64,000 bases of DNA from Mycobacterium sp. IS-1742 (GCF_001500125.1 NZ_LQIV01000001.1:1-64000); one strand, 5' to 3'. Positions 7,922 to 16,133 are shown, counted from the first letter of the stretch. Numbers and translations: made by a program. The notes: generated from the letters alone by a model not told the origin.

Positions 7922-9061
7922 CTACGCCGATTCGCGGGCCTCGAGTTCGGCGAGCGTCGGGTAGTCGATGTAGCCGGCCGGCCCGGGTGCGTAGAAGGTG
8001 GCGACGTCGGGTTCGTTGAGCTGCGCGCCGACGGTGAGCCGCTCCATCAGGTCCGGATTGGCCAGCCACGCCCGGCCGACGGCCACCGCACTGACCGCAC
8101 CCCATTCGGCGAAACTCTCCAGCTGGCAGAAGTCGGTGTCGGTCTCCCGGCCGGTGTTGAGCACGAACACCCCCGGCCACAGCGCCCGGATGACCCCGAA
8201 GGTCGTCTGGGTCGGATCGATCAACACGTGCAGGTAGGCGATGCCCAGCGGGGCGATCCGCTCCAGCAGCGCCTCGTAGACGGCGATCGGATCGTCCTCG
8301 CGCACATCTCCCGCGCCGTTGCCGGGCGAGATGCGCAGTCCCACGCGGCCGGCCCCGATCTCGTCGGCCACGGCCTCGACCACCTCGGCGATCAGCCGCG
8401 CCCGGTTCTCGGCCGATCCTCCGTAGGCGTCGGTGCGCCGGTTGACCGCCGCAGAGGCGAACTGGTGCAGCAGGTATCCGTTGGCGGCGTGGATCTCGAC
8501 CCCGTCCATCCCGGCGTCGACGGCCCGTCGCGCGGCGGCCCGGAAATCGGCGATCAGCGACGGGATCTCCTCGGTCTCGAGCGCCCTCGGCACCACCAGC
8601 GGCTTCTTCCCGCCGGGCGTGTGGGTCACCAGGTCCGCCGCCACCGCCGACGGCGCGACCGGGCGGACACCGCTGATGTCGGGGTGTCCCATCCGGCCGA
8701 CATGCCACAGCTGCATGAAGATCCGACCGCCTTCGGCGTGCACCGCCGACGCGATCTGCCCCCACGCGTCCTGCTGGCGGTCGGTGTAGATGCCGGGGGT
8801 GTCGAGGTAGGCGCCGTTGGCGTTGCGCGATATGGCCGTGGCCTCGGTGATGACGATGCCCGCGGACGCCCGTTGGGCGTAGTACCGGGCGGCGAGGTGG
8901 GACGGCGTGCCGTCGGCCTGCGCGCGGGACCGGGTCAGCGGAGCCATGAACACCCGGTTCCCGGCGACCGTGTCACCCACCTGCAACGGTGTCAGCAGGG
9001 TTGCGTCGTCATCGAATCTGAAAGCCACGTCGGGTGCAGACGCCTCGCGCCGCGATTTCAT
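7922..9061 (-). CDS. Old Yellow Enzyme family ene-reductase
   Basis: A 379-residue FMN-dependent TIM barrel of the OYE family. The N-terminal LLTPLQVGDTVAGNRVFMAPLTRSRA contains the FMN-binding PLTR stretch; GVEIHAANGYLLHQF carries the paired His/Asn that bind the carbonyl of the substrate; AYGGSAENRARL and SAVAVGRAWLANPDL bind the FMN phosphate. Expected activity is NADPH-dependent reduction of activated alkenes; the natural substrate is unknown. The start is ATG 9061; GTG 9028 would give an N-terminus closer to the family. The much longer open frame overlaps the divergent aminotransferase and is rejected. Confidence 0.92.
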   Translation of the reverse strand: MKSRREASAPDVAFRFDDDATLLTPLQVGDTVAGNRVFMAPLTRSRAQADGTPSHLAARYYAQRASAGIVITEATAISRNANGAYLDTPGIYTDRQQDAWGQIASAVHAEGGRIFMQLWHVGRMGHPDISGVRPVAPSAVAADLVTHTPGGKKPLVVPRALETEEIPSLIADFRAAARRAVDAGMDGVEIHAANGYLLHQFASAAVNRRTDAYGGSAENRARLIAEVVEAVADEIGAGRVGLRISPGNGAGDVREDDPIAVYEALLERIAPLGIAYLHVLIDPTQTTFGVIRALWPGVFVLNTGRETDTDFCQLESFAEWGAVSAVAVGRAWLANPDLMERLTVGAQLNEPDVATFYAPGPAGYIDYPTLAELEARESA

Positions 9062-9082
9062 TCCCGTCGTTACGCTCGGGCC
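9062..9082. promoter_or_regulatory. Divergent promoter between OYE and aminotransferase genes
   Basis: Only 21 bp separate the two start codons. On the plus strand TACGCT (9071-9076) lies 6 nt before the aminotransferase ATG; on the minus strand a TAACGA hexamer lies about 5 nt before the OYE ATG. Both spacings predict transcription starting at or next to the start codon, so leaderless mRNAs with nearly overlapping -10 elements. Confidence 0.55.
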
Positions 9083-10255
9083 ATGACGGTGTCGAGGCTG
9101 CGGCCGTACGCGGTGACGGTGTTCGCCGAGATGTCGGCGCTCGCCGCCCGCATCGGCGCGGTGAATCTCGGGCAGGGCTTCCCGGACGAGGACGGTCCGG
9201 CGTCGATGCTCGAGGTGGCCCGGCAGGCCATCGCCGACGGGGTCAACCAGTACCCACCCGGGCTCGGCATCGCCCCGCTGCGCGAAGCCATTGCGGCGCA
9301 ACGCAAGAGGGCCTTCGGCGTCGACTACGACCCCGACACCGAGGTGCTGGTGACCAACGGTGCCACCGAGGCGATCGCCGCCGCGGTCATCGGTCTGGTC
9401 GAACCCGGCTCCGAGGTGCTGCTCGTCGAACCGTTCTACGATTCGTACTCACCGGTGATCGCGATGGCGGGTTGTCACCGGGTCGCCGTTCCGATGACCG
9501 AACACGGCCGCGGCTTCGCGATCGACGTCGACGGTCTGCGCCGCGCGATCACGCCGCGCACGCGGGCACTGATCGTGAACACCCCGCACAACCCCACCGG
9601 CATGGTGGCCTCCGACGCCGAACTCACCGCGATCGCAGAACTCGCCGTCGCCCACGATCTGCTCGTCATCACCGACGAGGTCTACGAACACCTCGTCTTC
9701 GACGGCCACCGACACCGGCCCCTGGCGGCCTATCCGGGCATGTCCGGACGCACGGTCACCATCTCGAGTGCGGCCAAGATGTTCAACGTCACCGGATGGA
9801 AGGTCGGATGGGTCTGCGGCACAGCAGATCTCATCGCCGGCGTGCGAGCCGCCAAGCAGTACCTCACCTACGTCGGGGGTGCGCCGTTCCAGCCGGCGGT
9901 GGCCCATGCCCTCGACCACGAGGACGCGTGGGTGAGCGCGCTGCGCGACTCCTTCCAGACCAAACGCGACCGGCTCGGCTCGGCGCTGACCGAGCTGGGG
10001 TTCGCGGTGCACGACAGCGCGGGCACCTACTTCCTGTGCGCGGACCCGCGTCCGCTCGGCTACGACGACAGCACCGCGTTCTGCGCCGACCTCCCCGAGC
10101 GGGCCGGGGTCGCGGCGATCCCCATGTCGGCGTTCTGCGATCCGGACTCACCGCACATCGATCGGTGGAATCACTTGGTGCGCTTCGCGTTCTGCAAGCG
10201 CGACGACACCCTCGACGAGGCGATCCGGCGGTTGCAGGTGCTGCGCCGCCAGTGA
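9083..10255 (+). CDS. dapC: PLP-dependent aminotransferase, DapC-like
   Basis: A 390-residue class I/II aminotransferase. The PLP-binding features are NTPHNPTG (NPTG at 170-173), ITDEVYEHL with the Asp that binds the pyridine nitrogen, and the Schiff-base lysine K232 in SSAAKMFNVTGWKVGW. The M. tuberculosis gene at the same place (Rv0858c, between fadA and the SRPBCC genes) is annotated as DapC, N-succinyldiaminopimelate aminotransferase of the lysine/peptidoglycan pathway. The activity is inferred from synteny and family; related members act as kynurenine or methionine aminotransferases. The start follows a -10-like TACGCT by 6 nt. It converges with the SRPBCC array with no gap. Confidence 0.9.
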   Translation: MTVSRLRPYAVTVFAEMSALAARIGAVNLGQGFPDEDGPASMLEVARQAIADGVNQYPPGLGIAPLREAIAAQRKRAFGVDYDPDTEVLVTNGATEAIAAAVIGLVEPGSEVLLVEPFYDSYSPVIAMAGCHRVAVPMTEHGRGFAIDVDGLRRAITPRTRALIVNTPHNPTGMVASDAELTAIAELAVAHDLLVITDEVYEHLVFDGHRHRPLAAYPGMSGRTVTISSAAKMFNVTGWKVGWVCGTADLIAGVRAAKQYLTYVGGAPFQPAVAHALDHEDAWVSALRDSFQTKRDRLGSALTELGFAVHDSAGTYFLCADPRPLGYDDSTAFCADLPERAGVAAIPMSAFCDPDSPHIDRWNHLVRFAFCKRDDTLDEAIRRLQVLRRQ

Positions 10256-10702
10256 TCACTCAGAGTGCGCCTTCTTCTCCATCACGCGCGCCCGCAGCCC
10301 CTCCGTCGCCGAGTGCAGGACGATCTTCTTCGCCCGCTTGACCAGGAACTGCGGGATCGGCACCGACGGGTCGACGATGACGTCGAACCGCACGCGGGTT
10401 CGGTCCCCCTCGGGCGTCAGGTTGTACTCGACGTGCTGCCCGCGCTGCTGAAACGTGTCCTCGGCGTCCCACACCACCCAGTGCTTGCCCCAGTGGTACT
10501 CGAGGACTTCGTTGTCGGTGACGCCCATCAGCCGCAGGGTGGCCTCCACCCGCCGCGGCCTCCCGTCGGGGTGGCGGTCGAGCACCGTGACCTTCCGGTA
10601 CACCGAGGACCACGTCGGCAGCGCCTCGATGTCGGCGAGCACGTCGAGGATGGCCTCCGGTGACGCATCGAAGACCACTTCACGTGACGCGCGAACGGCC
10701 AT
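10256..10702 (-). CDS. SRPBCC-family (polyketide cyclase/START-like) protein, paralogue 1
   Basis: 148 residues with the START/SRPBCC pattern: ASREVVFDASPEAILDVLADIEALPTWSS at the N-terminus and a DRTRVRFDVIVDPSVPIPQFLVKRA segment leading to the C-terminal helix. The fold makes a hydrophobic pocket, and members bind lipids or aromatic polyketides; the ligand is not known. It is the most divergent of four tandem copies (10256-12136), with no catalytic residue recognisable. Synteny places it with Rv0854/Rv0856/Rv0857. The first in-frame ATG is at 10711, but MAVRASRE at 10702 lines up with the other three copies. Confidence 0.88.
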   Translation of the reverse strand: MAVRASREVVFDASPEAILDVLADIEALPTWSSVYRKVTVLDRHPDGRPRRVEATLRLMGVTDNEVLEYHWGKHWVVWDAEDTFQQRGQHVEYNLTPEGDRTRVRFDVIVDPSVPIPQFLVKRAKKIVLHSATEGLRARVMEKKAHSE

Positions 10703-10761
10703 GAGGCTCAATGTAGTGACCGGCGCGTCGCTACCGGCGGGTTCAGCCGAAGTCGGGATGC

Positions 10762-11202
10762 TCAGCCGGCTTTGATCTCGAGGACCCGCTTGCGCAGACC
10801 GTCGGTGGCCGTCTCCATCAGGCCTTTGGCGCCCTTCTTGACGAGGAATCCCGGCAGCGGCACGGTCGGGTCGACGGTCAGGTCGAACCGCACGCGGGTC
10901 CCGTCGCCGTCCGGGGTGAGCGTGTACCGGCCGTCCTGTGCACGTTGTTGTTTCGAGCTGACCAGGGTCCAGCTCACGCCGTCGTCGTGCACCGAGTAGT
11001 CGAGCACCTGCTCGTCACTCACCCCGACGATCTTGACGACCTGGCGGGAGCGTCTGGGCCGCCCCTCGTCGTCCCGTTCGAGGATCTCCACCTTCTGGTG
11101 CGCCGACGACCACTCGGTCAGGGACTCGAGGTCGAACAGGACCTCCAGGATGTCGTCGGCGCTGGCTTCGATGACGACTTCGCGCGATTCGGTGATGGCC
11201 AT
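10762..11202 (-). CDS. SRPBCC-family protein, paralogue 2
   Basis: 146 residues, close to its neighbours: MAITESREVVIEASADDILEV, then FDLESLTEWSSAHQKVEI and GTRVRFDLTVDPTVPLPGF. It is a lipid-pocket START-like fold without a visible signal peptide, so probably cytoplasmic. The stop of the upstream copy (11208) is 5 bp from this start, so the two are certainly co-transcribed. Function is unknown beyond hydrophobic ligand binding. Confidence 0.88.
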   Translation of the reverse strand: MAITESREVVIEASADDILEVLFDLESLTEWSSAHQKVEILERDDEGRPRRSRQVVKIVGVSDEQVLDYSVHDDGVSWTLVSSKQQRAQDGRYTLTPDGDGTRVRFDLTVDPTVPLPGFLVKKGAKGLMETATDGLRKRVLEIKAG

Positions 11203-11207
11203 GGAGG

Positions 11208-11654
11208 CTAATTGCCACCCTTGGCGACCTTCAAAACCTGTTTGCGCAGACCGTCGGTCGCGGTCTCCATCGCACCCTTCATCGCCCGCTTGAGAACGAA
11301 ACCGGGCAGCGGCACCGACAGGTCGACCTTGATGTCGAAACGGACCTTGGTCTTATCGCCGTCCGGGGTCAGGGTGTACGACGCGTCCTGCGCCTTCAGC
11401 TGGCCGGCGCTGACCAGCGTCCAGCTGACCTTGCTGTCGGTCCAGGTGTACTCGATCACCTGCTCGTCGGTGATGCCTGCGGATTTGACCTTCATCTTGA
11501 CCTGGCGCGGCCTGCCGTCGGGATACGTGTCGAGGATGTCGGCGCTCTGGTACTGCGACGACCAGGAGGGGGTGGACTCGACGTCGGCGATGACGTCGAG
11601 GATCTGGGCCGGGGTTGCTTCGATGACGACTTCGCGCGAATCGCTGACTGCCAT
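11208..11654 (-). CDS. SRPBCC-family protein, paralogue 3
   Basis: 148 residues with the same architecture: MAVSDSREVVIEATPAQILDVIADVES, then KVRFDIKVDLSVPLPGFVLKRAMKG. Lysine content is higher than in the other copies (KMKVKSAG and a C-terminal KQVLKVAKGG), suggesting divergence in surface charge or partner. It is followed after 5 bp by paralogue 2. No enzyme residues are recognised. Confidence 0.88.
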   Translation of the reverse strand: MAVSDSREVVIEATPAQILDVIADVESTPSWSSQYQSADILDTYPDGRPRQVKMKVKSAGITDEQVIEYTWTDSKVSWTLVSAGQLKAQDASYTLTPDGDKTKVRFDIKVDLSVPLPGFVLKRAMKGAMETATDGLRKQVLKVAKGGN

Positions 11655-11689
11655 GGGCTGACCTTAGCGACCGCGCCGGACCCGCGGGA

Positions 11690-12136
11690 TCAGTTGGCGC
11701 GCCCGCGCACCTCGAGCACCCGCTTCCGCAATCCGACGGTGGCGGTGTCGAGCACGCCCTTGGCGGCGCGCCGCAACATGAACCCCGGCATCGGCATCAC
11801 CGGGTCGACGGTCACCTCGAAACGCACACGGGTCCGGTCGCCTTCGGGGATCAGCCGGTAGCGCGCCTCCTGCGAGCGCTGGTAGGTGGAGCTCACGAGC
11901 GTCCAGCCGTAGCCGTCGTCGTGATAGGTCAGCGCGATCTCCTGCACGTCGGTGATGCCGACGGTGGTGACGGTGGCACGGCTGCGGATCGGCCTGCCCT
12001 GCTCGTCGCGTTCGAGTACCTCCGAACTGCGATGCGCCGCCGACCATTCGGGCAGCGCCTCGAGATCCAGCATGATCGGCAGGATCTCGTCGACCGGGGC
12101 CTCGATGACGACCTCGCGCGACTCACGGATGGCCAC
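11690..12136 (-). CDS. SRPBCC-family protein, paralogue 4 (first of the array)
   Basis: 148 residues starting at GTG 12136 (VAIRESREVVIEAPVDEIL), aligned with the other three copies; a longer frame reaching 12706 overlaps the zinc-finger gene and is rejected. It contains the same RTRVRFEVTVDPVMPMPGFMLRRA block. As the promoter-proximal gene it is probably transcribed from the symmetrical region at 12139-12169, where TAGGGT on the minus strand lies 7 nt before the GTG. Ligand unknown. Confidence 0.87.
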   Translation of the reverse strand: MAIRESREVVIEAPVDEILPIMLDLEALPEWSAAHRSSEVLERDEQGRPIRSRATVTTVGITDVQEIALTYHDDGYGWTLVSSTYQRSQEARYRLIPEGDRTRVRFEVTVDPVMPMPGFMLRRAAKGVLDTATVGLRKRVLEVRGRAN

Positions 12137-12138
12137 AG

Positions 12139-12169
12139 CGGCGACCCTACTCCCGGCGTAGGGTCGCCG
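12139..12169. promoter_or_regulatory. Symmetrical divergent promoter/operator
   Basis: CGGCGACCCTAC (12139-12150) and its exact complement (12158-12169) with a 7-nt spacer. Each arm carries a TAGGGT -10-like hexamer pointing outward: 7 nt before the GTG of SRPBCC paralogue 4 and 8 nt before the ATG of the zinc-finger gene. The element can act as paired leaderless promoters and also as a single operator for a dimeric repressor. Confidence 0.55.
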
Positions 12170-12172
12170 GGT

Positions 12173-12520
12173 ATGACCGAGGCGATCAACCCGTCCGCGC
12201 CGCCGAGCGGGACCGGCTGCGAGGAGTGCGAGGCCGCACGCGGCTGGTGGGTGCATCTGCGCCGGTGTGCGGCGTGCGGACACATCGGCTGCTGCGACGA
12301 CTCCCTGTCCCGCCACGCGTCCACGCATTGGCGGGAGACGGGGCATCCGATCATCCGGTCCTTCGAGCCGGGCGAAGACTGGTTCTGGAACTACGAGACC
12401 GGTACGTACTACGACGGCCCCGCGCTCGCCGACCCCCAGAGCCACCCCGAGGATCAACCCGCGCCCGGTCCACGCGGCCGCGTGCCGCCGGATTGGGTCG
12501 ATCGGCTGCGCGCCAGGTGA
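12173..12520 (+). CDS. UBP-type zinc-finger protein
   Basis: 115 residues with a complete ZnF-UBP set of ligands: C16, C19, C32, C35, C40, C41, H48, H52 and H58. In eukaryotes this domain binds the free C-terminus of ubiquitin; in actinobacteria, small stand-alone versions are common and their role is unknown. A Trp-rich stretch WFWNYETGTYYDG follows, and the tail is rich in Pro. It is divergent from the SRPBCC array with 36 bp between start codons. Confidence 0.88.
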   Translation: MTEAINPSAPPSGTGCEECEAARGWWVHLRRCAACGHIGCCDDSLSRHASTHWRETGHPIIRSFEPGEDWFWNYETGTYYDGPALADPQSHPEDQPAPGPRGRVPPDWVDRLRAR

Positions 12521-12560
12521 GCCGGTTTCCGCCCGGCACCGGCAGGGTATCCGCCCGCTC

Positions 12561-12716
12561 GTGAGCGACGATCCGAAGACCACGCAGTCCGACAAGGGTC
12601 CCGACAACGCGAAGGACGACGTCATCAGCGATCCGGCCGAAGGCGCGGACGACCGCGTCGACTGGTCCAGCGAAGGTGGCGCCACCCCGAGCGGGCCCGC
12701 CGACACCGGCGACTAG
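12561..12716 (+). CDS. Small acidic hypothetical protein
   Basis: A 51-residue frame from GTG 12561, composed mostly of Asp, Pro, Gly, Ser and Thr (SDDPKTTQSDKGPDNAKDD, ending PSGPADTGD), probably disordered. Small acidic proteins of this kind occur in other mycobacteria, but no function is known. It starts 40 bp after the zinc-finger gene and its last 4 bp overlap the end of the convergent SDR gene. Support is codon bias and context only. Confidence 0.5.
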   Translation: MSDDPKTTQSDKGPDNAKDDVISDPAEGADDRVDWSSEGGATPSGPADTGD

Positions 12717-13699
12717 TGGATGGTGCTCGCCAGCGACGAAAGCGTCTCGGCGGCGGTGTATCTCGGCGTCCATCCGAGTTGATCCCTGGCCTTGGACGTG
12801 TCCATCACCACCGACGTCCGGCCGGCGTGCAGCCACTCCAGCACCGACGGCACGAACGGCAGCCGCGACATCACCTCGGAGGTGACGACGGCCGCCACCC
12901 TCGGCACCCGGACCGGACGGGCGCCGAGGGCCTGCGCGACGTCGGACATCGACAGCACCCCGTCGCCGGCGATGTTGTAGGCACCGGGCGGCGCCGAGCT
13001 GGTGGTGACGGCCAGCGCGATCGCCGCCGCGACGTCGTCGTGGTGCACCAGTTGCAGCGGCGTACCCGGGTCCGGGAACGGCGGTTTGAGCAACGGCAGC
13101 GCCTGCGTCACCCGGCGCGCGGGACCGGGCAGTTGGTTCCACGGCATGGCGTCGGCCAGGGCGGGCGCCTTCGGCCCGGCCACGATGCACGGCCGCAGCA
13201 CGTACACCTCCAGTGCGGATCCGCCGGTGATCTCGGCCAACGCCGCTTCGCACGCGGCCTTCTGCTCGGAGTAGTAGTGCTCGGACGAACCGCGTGGCGG
13301 CACGTCCTCGGTGATCGGCACCGGGTTGTCGGAGTGGTAGCCGTAGGCGGCGACCGACGAGGTGTAGACGAGTCGGCGTGGGCGCTCCGCGGCGACCGTC
13401 GCCTCGAACACGTTGCGTGTGCCCGCCAGGTTGACCCGCGCGCTCTCGTCCCGCGATCCCATGATGATGAACGCCAGGTGCACCACGACGTCGGCGTCGG
13501 CGACCAGTGCGTCGACCGCCTCGCGATCGAGGATGTCGCCCTGCCGGTAGGTCGTCTTCGTCCAGCCCCGCGCGGCGGGATCGAACGGACGCCGGGCCAT
13601 TCCGACGATCTGCCCGACGTCGGGATGGTCCTCCAGCGCCTCGATTGCCGAGATCCCGATGTCCCCGGTGGGTCCGGTGACGGCGACGCGCAGTGACAT
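12713..13699 (-). CDS. NAD-dependent epimerase/dehydratase (extended SDR)
   Basis: 328 residues. The N-terminal nucleotide-binding loop GPTGDIG (9-15) follows MSLRVAVT; the acidic ADADVVVHLAF strand, the YTSSVAAYG segment and YSEQKAACE, with the catalytic Tyr and Lys, show an extended short-chain dehydrogenase. The C-terminal NIAGDGVLSMSDVAQALG is typical of the UDP-sugar epimerase-like branch. Substrate unknown. The start is MSLRVAVTG at 13699; the upstream frame to 13762 lacks family residues. It is divergent from the WS/DGAT gene. Confidence 0.88.
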   Translation of the reverse strand: MSLRVAVTGPTGDIGISAIEALEDHPDVGQIVGMARRPFDPAARGWTKTTYRQGDILDREAVDALVADADVVVHLAFIIMGSRDESARVNLAGTRNVFEATVAAERPRRLVYTSSVAAYGYHSDNPVPITEDVPPRGSSEHYYSEQKAACEAALAEITGGSALEVYVLRPCIVAGPKAPALADAMPWNQLPGPARRVTQALPLLKPPFPDPGTPLQLVHHDDVAAAIALAVTTSSAPPGAYNIAGDGVLSMSDVAQALGARPVRVPRVAAVVTSEVMSRLPFVPSVLEWLHAGRTSVVMDTSKARDQLGWTPRYTAAETLSSLASTIH

Positions 13700-13791
13700 G
13701 GGCGGGAAGTTCCCGGTCTGCGACCGGCAAAACGTTGCCGGGACCGAAGAGTGGGCATACAAAGGAGATCCACAACCCCGAAGGGACCGCG

Positions 13792-15156
13792 ATGAAGCTG
13801 ATCTCGCCGACCGATTCGATGTTCTTGCTCGTCGAGTCGAGGGAGCATCCGATGCATGTCGGCGGGCTGCAGTTGTTCGAACCCCCGGACGGCGCCTCGG
13901 GGGCGGAGTTCCTGCGTGAGATCCACCAGGCGATGGTGGAGCAGACCGACTTCCAGGAGACGTTCCGCAAGCATCCGGGCACGGTGCTCGGCGGCGTCGC
14001 CAACCTCGCCTGGGCCGTCGACGACGAGGTCGATCTCGATTACCACCTGCGCCGGTCGGCGCTGCCCACGCCGGGGCGGGTGCGTGAACTGCTGGAGTTG
14101 ACGTCGCGGCTGCACGGTGGGCTGCTCGACCGGCACCGTCCGCTGTGGGAGGCGCACCTGGTCGAAGGGCTCAGCGACGGACGCTTCGCGGTGTACGTCA
14201 AGTTCCACCACGCACTCATCGACGGGGTGTCGGCGCTCAAGCTGACCCAGCGCACGCTGTCGACCGATCCCGACGACACCGAGGTGCGGGTGCCGTGGAA
14301 CCTGCCGCCGAGGCGGCGCACCCGTGAACCGGAGTCGAAGTCACTGCTGCGCAGCGTCACCGACCGCGTGGGTTTGGTTGCCGCCCTTGCTCCCTCGACA
14401 CTCGGGCTGGCGCGCGCGGCGTTGCTCGAACAACAGCTGCAGTTGCCGTTCGGTGCGCCGAAGACGATGTTCAACGTGCCCATCGGCGGGGCGCGCCGGG
14501 TGGCGGCACAGTCCTGGCCGCTGGAACGCATCCGCTCGGTCAAGCGGGCCACCGGCGCGACGGTCAACGACGTCATCCTCGCGATGTGCGCCGGCGCCCT
14601 GCGGTTCTACCTCATCGAGCAGAACGCACTGCCGGACGCTCCGCTCATCGCGATGGTGCCGGTGAGCCTGCGCACCGAGGACGAGGCCGACGCGGGTGGG
14701 AACATGACCGGCGTCGTGCTGTGCAACCTGGCCACCGACGACGATGATCCGGCCCGCCGCCTCGACACCATCAGCCTGTCGATGCGCCGCAACAAGCAGG
14801 TGTTCTCCCAGTTGCCGCGCACGCAGCAGTTGGCGCTGTCCGCGTCGATGATCGCGCCCCTCGGGCTGGGCGCGGTACCGGGATTCGTCTCGACCGCTCC
14901 CCCGCCGTTCAACATCGTGATCTCGAACGTGCCGGGCAACCAGGTGCCGATGTACTGGCGCGGCGCCCGCCTCGACGGGAACTATCCCTTCTCGATCGCC
15001 CTCGACGGCCAGGCGCTCAACATCACGATGGCCAACAACGGCGACAACCTCGACTTCGGGCTGGTCGGCGCCCGCGGCAGCGTGCCCCACCTGCAGCGAC
15101 TGCTCGGTCACCTGGAGGATTCGCTCAAGGAACTCGAGCGCGCGGTCGGGGTGTGA
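13792..15156 (+). CDS. WS/DGAT-type wax ester synthase / diacylglycerol acyltransferase
   Basis: 454 residues. The active-site HHALIDG at 139-145 (HHxxxDG) follows YVKFHH; the N-terminal ISPTDSMFLLVESREHPMHVGG and the later FNIVISNVPG (NVPG) segment are diagnostic of the wax ester synthase/acyl-CoA:DAG acyltransferase family (Tgs proteins). It should make triacylglycerol or wax esters at the membrane surface for lipid storage. Mycobacteria have many paralogues and the exact one cannot be named. The ATG has AAAGGAG about 24 bp and GAAGGG about 6 bp upstream. Confidence 0.93.
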   Translation: MKLISPTDSMFLLVESREHPMHVGGLQLFEPPDGASGAEFLREIHQAMVEQTDFQETFRKHPGTVLGGVANLAWAVDDEVDLDYHLRRSALPTPGRVRELLELTSRLHGGLLDRHRPLWEAHLVEGLSDGRFAVYVKFHHALIDGVSALKLTQRTLSTDPDDTEVRVPWNLPPRRRTREPESKSLLRSVTDRVGLVAALAPSTLGLARAALLEQQLQLPFGAPKTMFNVPIGGARRVAAQSWPLERIRSVKRATGATVNDVILAMCAGALRFYLIEQNALPDAPLIAMVPVSLRTEDEADAGGNMTGVVLCNLATDDDDPARRLDTISLSMRRNKQVFSQLPRTQQLALSASMIAPLGLGAVPGFVSTAPPPFNIVISNVPGNQVPMYWRGARLDGNYPFSIALDGQALNITMANNGDNLDFGLVGARGSVPHLQRLLGHLEDSLKELERAVGV

Positions 15157-15165
15157 CGGCTCGGG

Positions 15166-15777
15166 TCAGGGCGCGTCGGGCCGCAGCAGCGCGATCGAGG
15201 CGGCGACCGCTTCCTCGGTGATGTCGCTCATGCGGCCGCCGTCCTCGACGGTGATGGCGGTCAGTTCGCGCAGACCGCCGAGCAGCATGACGACGCGGGG
15301 ACGCGACACGGGCCCGATGCCCGCGGACCGGAATTCGTCGGTGCCGCCCAGCGCCTGCACCATGTCGATGAAGTTCTCGGTCACCTCGCGCTGGAGGTCG
15401 CGGGCCGCCGCGCCGAGGGCGGGCAGGTCGCGGGTGGCGCTCAACATCAGCGCCGAACGCGACTCCGCCGAGGAGATCCACGCCTCGATGGCCTGGCGCA
15501 CCTGAGCCTGCCACGGCGAGTTCGGGTCGACGGCCGCGGAGATCTGCTGGACCTGGCCGGCGTAGGCCTCGGCGAGCAGGCCCAGGAAGCAGGCCTCGCG
15601 ACTGTCGAAGTGTTCGTAGAACGTGCGCCGCGAGGTGCGGGCGCGCCGCACGATGTCGGCGACGGTGGTCTTGCCGTACCCGTCCTCGGCGATCGACTCC
15701 TCGAGCGCGTCGAGGAGCCGCTGGCGGAAGTTGTTCTTGTCCTCCACCGCGCTCGGGGCCTCGCTTGTCACGGTCAT
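15166..15777 (-). CDS. TetR/AcrR-family transcriptional regulator
   Basis: 203 residues. The N-terminal helix-turn-helix is clear: LDALEESIAEDGYGKTTVADIVRRARTSRRTFYEHFDSREACF. The C-terminal ligand domain is not assigned. It is convergent with the WS/DGAT gene (9 bp between stops), so which gene it controls cannot be read from position. The start is set at MTVTSEAPS (15777); an ATG at 15789 in the same frame would add four residues. Confidence 0.88.
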   Translation of the reverse strand: MTVTSEAPSAVEDKNNFRQRLLDALEESIAEDGYGKTTVADIVRRARTSRRTFYEHFDSREACFLGLLAEAYAGQVQQISAAVDPNSPWQAQVRQAIEAWISSAESRSALMLSATRDLPALGAAARDLQREVTENFIDMVQALGGTDEFRSAGIGPVSRPRVVMLLGGLRELTAITVEDGGRMSDITEEAVAASIALLRPDAP

Positions 15778-15831
15778 ATCAGCGAGCATCGTACGGCGGC
15801 GCCGGAGAAGACATGGGATGAAACCCCGTCA

Positions 15832-15908
15832 TGGTGGCCAGGGCCGGGATCGAACCGGCGACCTTCCGCTTTTCAGGCGGACGCTCGTACCAACTGAGCT
15901 ACCTGGCC
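15832..15908 (-). tRNA. tRNA-Phe (GAA)
   Basis: Cloverleaf on the minus strand: acceptor GGCCAGG/CCTGGCC, anticodon loop CTGAAAA (GAA), T-loop TTCGATC and an encoded CCA (15832-15834). It is the last of three tRNA genes transcribed leftward (Glu, Asp, Phe). Confidence 0.97.
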
Positions 15909-15950
15909 GGAAGGCACCGGCTCGTCGCCAACCTCGATGCCTCGCCGTGA

Positions 15951-16027
15951 TGGCGACCCTGACGGGACTCGAACCCGCGACCTCCGCCGTGACAGGGCGG
16001 CGCGCTAACCAACTGCGCCACAGGGCC
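15951..16027 (-). tRNA. tRNA-Asp (GTC)
   Basis: Cloverleaf on the minus strand: acceptor GGCCCTG/CAGGGTC, anticodon loop CTGTCAC (GTC), T-loop TTCGAGT, G73 and an encoded CCA. It sits 42 bp before tRNA-Phe in the same transcript. Confidence 0.97.
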
Positions 16028-16060
16028 TTACTGTGTGACTCCGAACCGATCGGTCACGTG

Positions 16061-16133
16061 TACCCCCTACGGGATTCGAACCCGCGCTACCGCCTTGAAA
16101 GGGCGGCGTCCTAGGCCGCTAGACGAAGGGGGC
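16061..16133 (-). tRNA. tRNA-Glu (TTC)
   Basis: Cloverleaf on the minus strand: acceptor GCCCCCT/AGGGGGT with a terminal G-U pair, anticodon loop CTTTCAA (TTC), T-loop TTCGAAT. The 3' end is followed by CAC rather than CCA, so CCA must be added after transcription, unlike the two neighbours. Confidence 0.97.

Noticed and set aside
6719-9082. Long N-terminal extension of the aminotransferase frame across fadA and OYE
   Set aside because: The open frame is an antisense shadow; the family N-terminus begins at ATG 9083.
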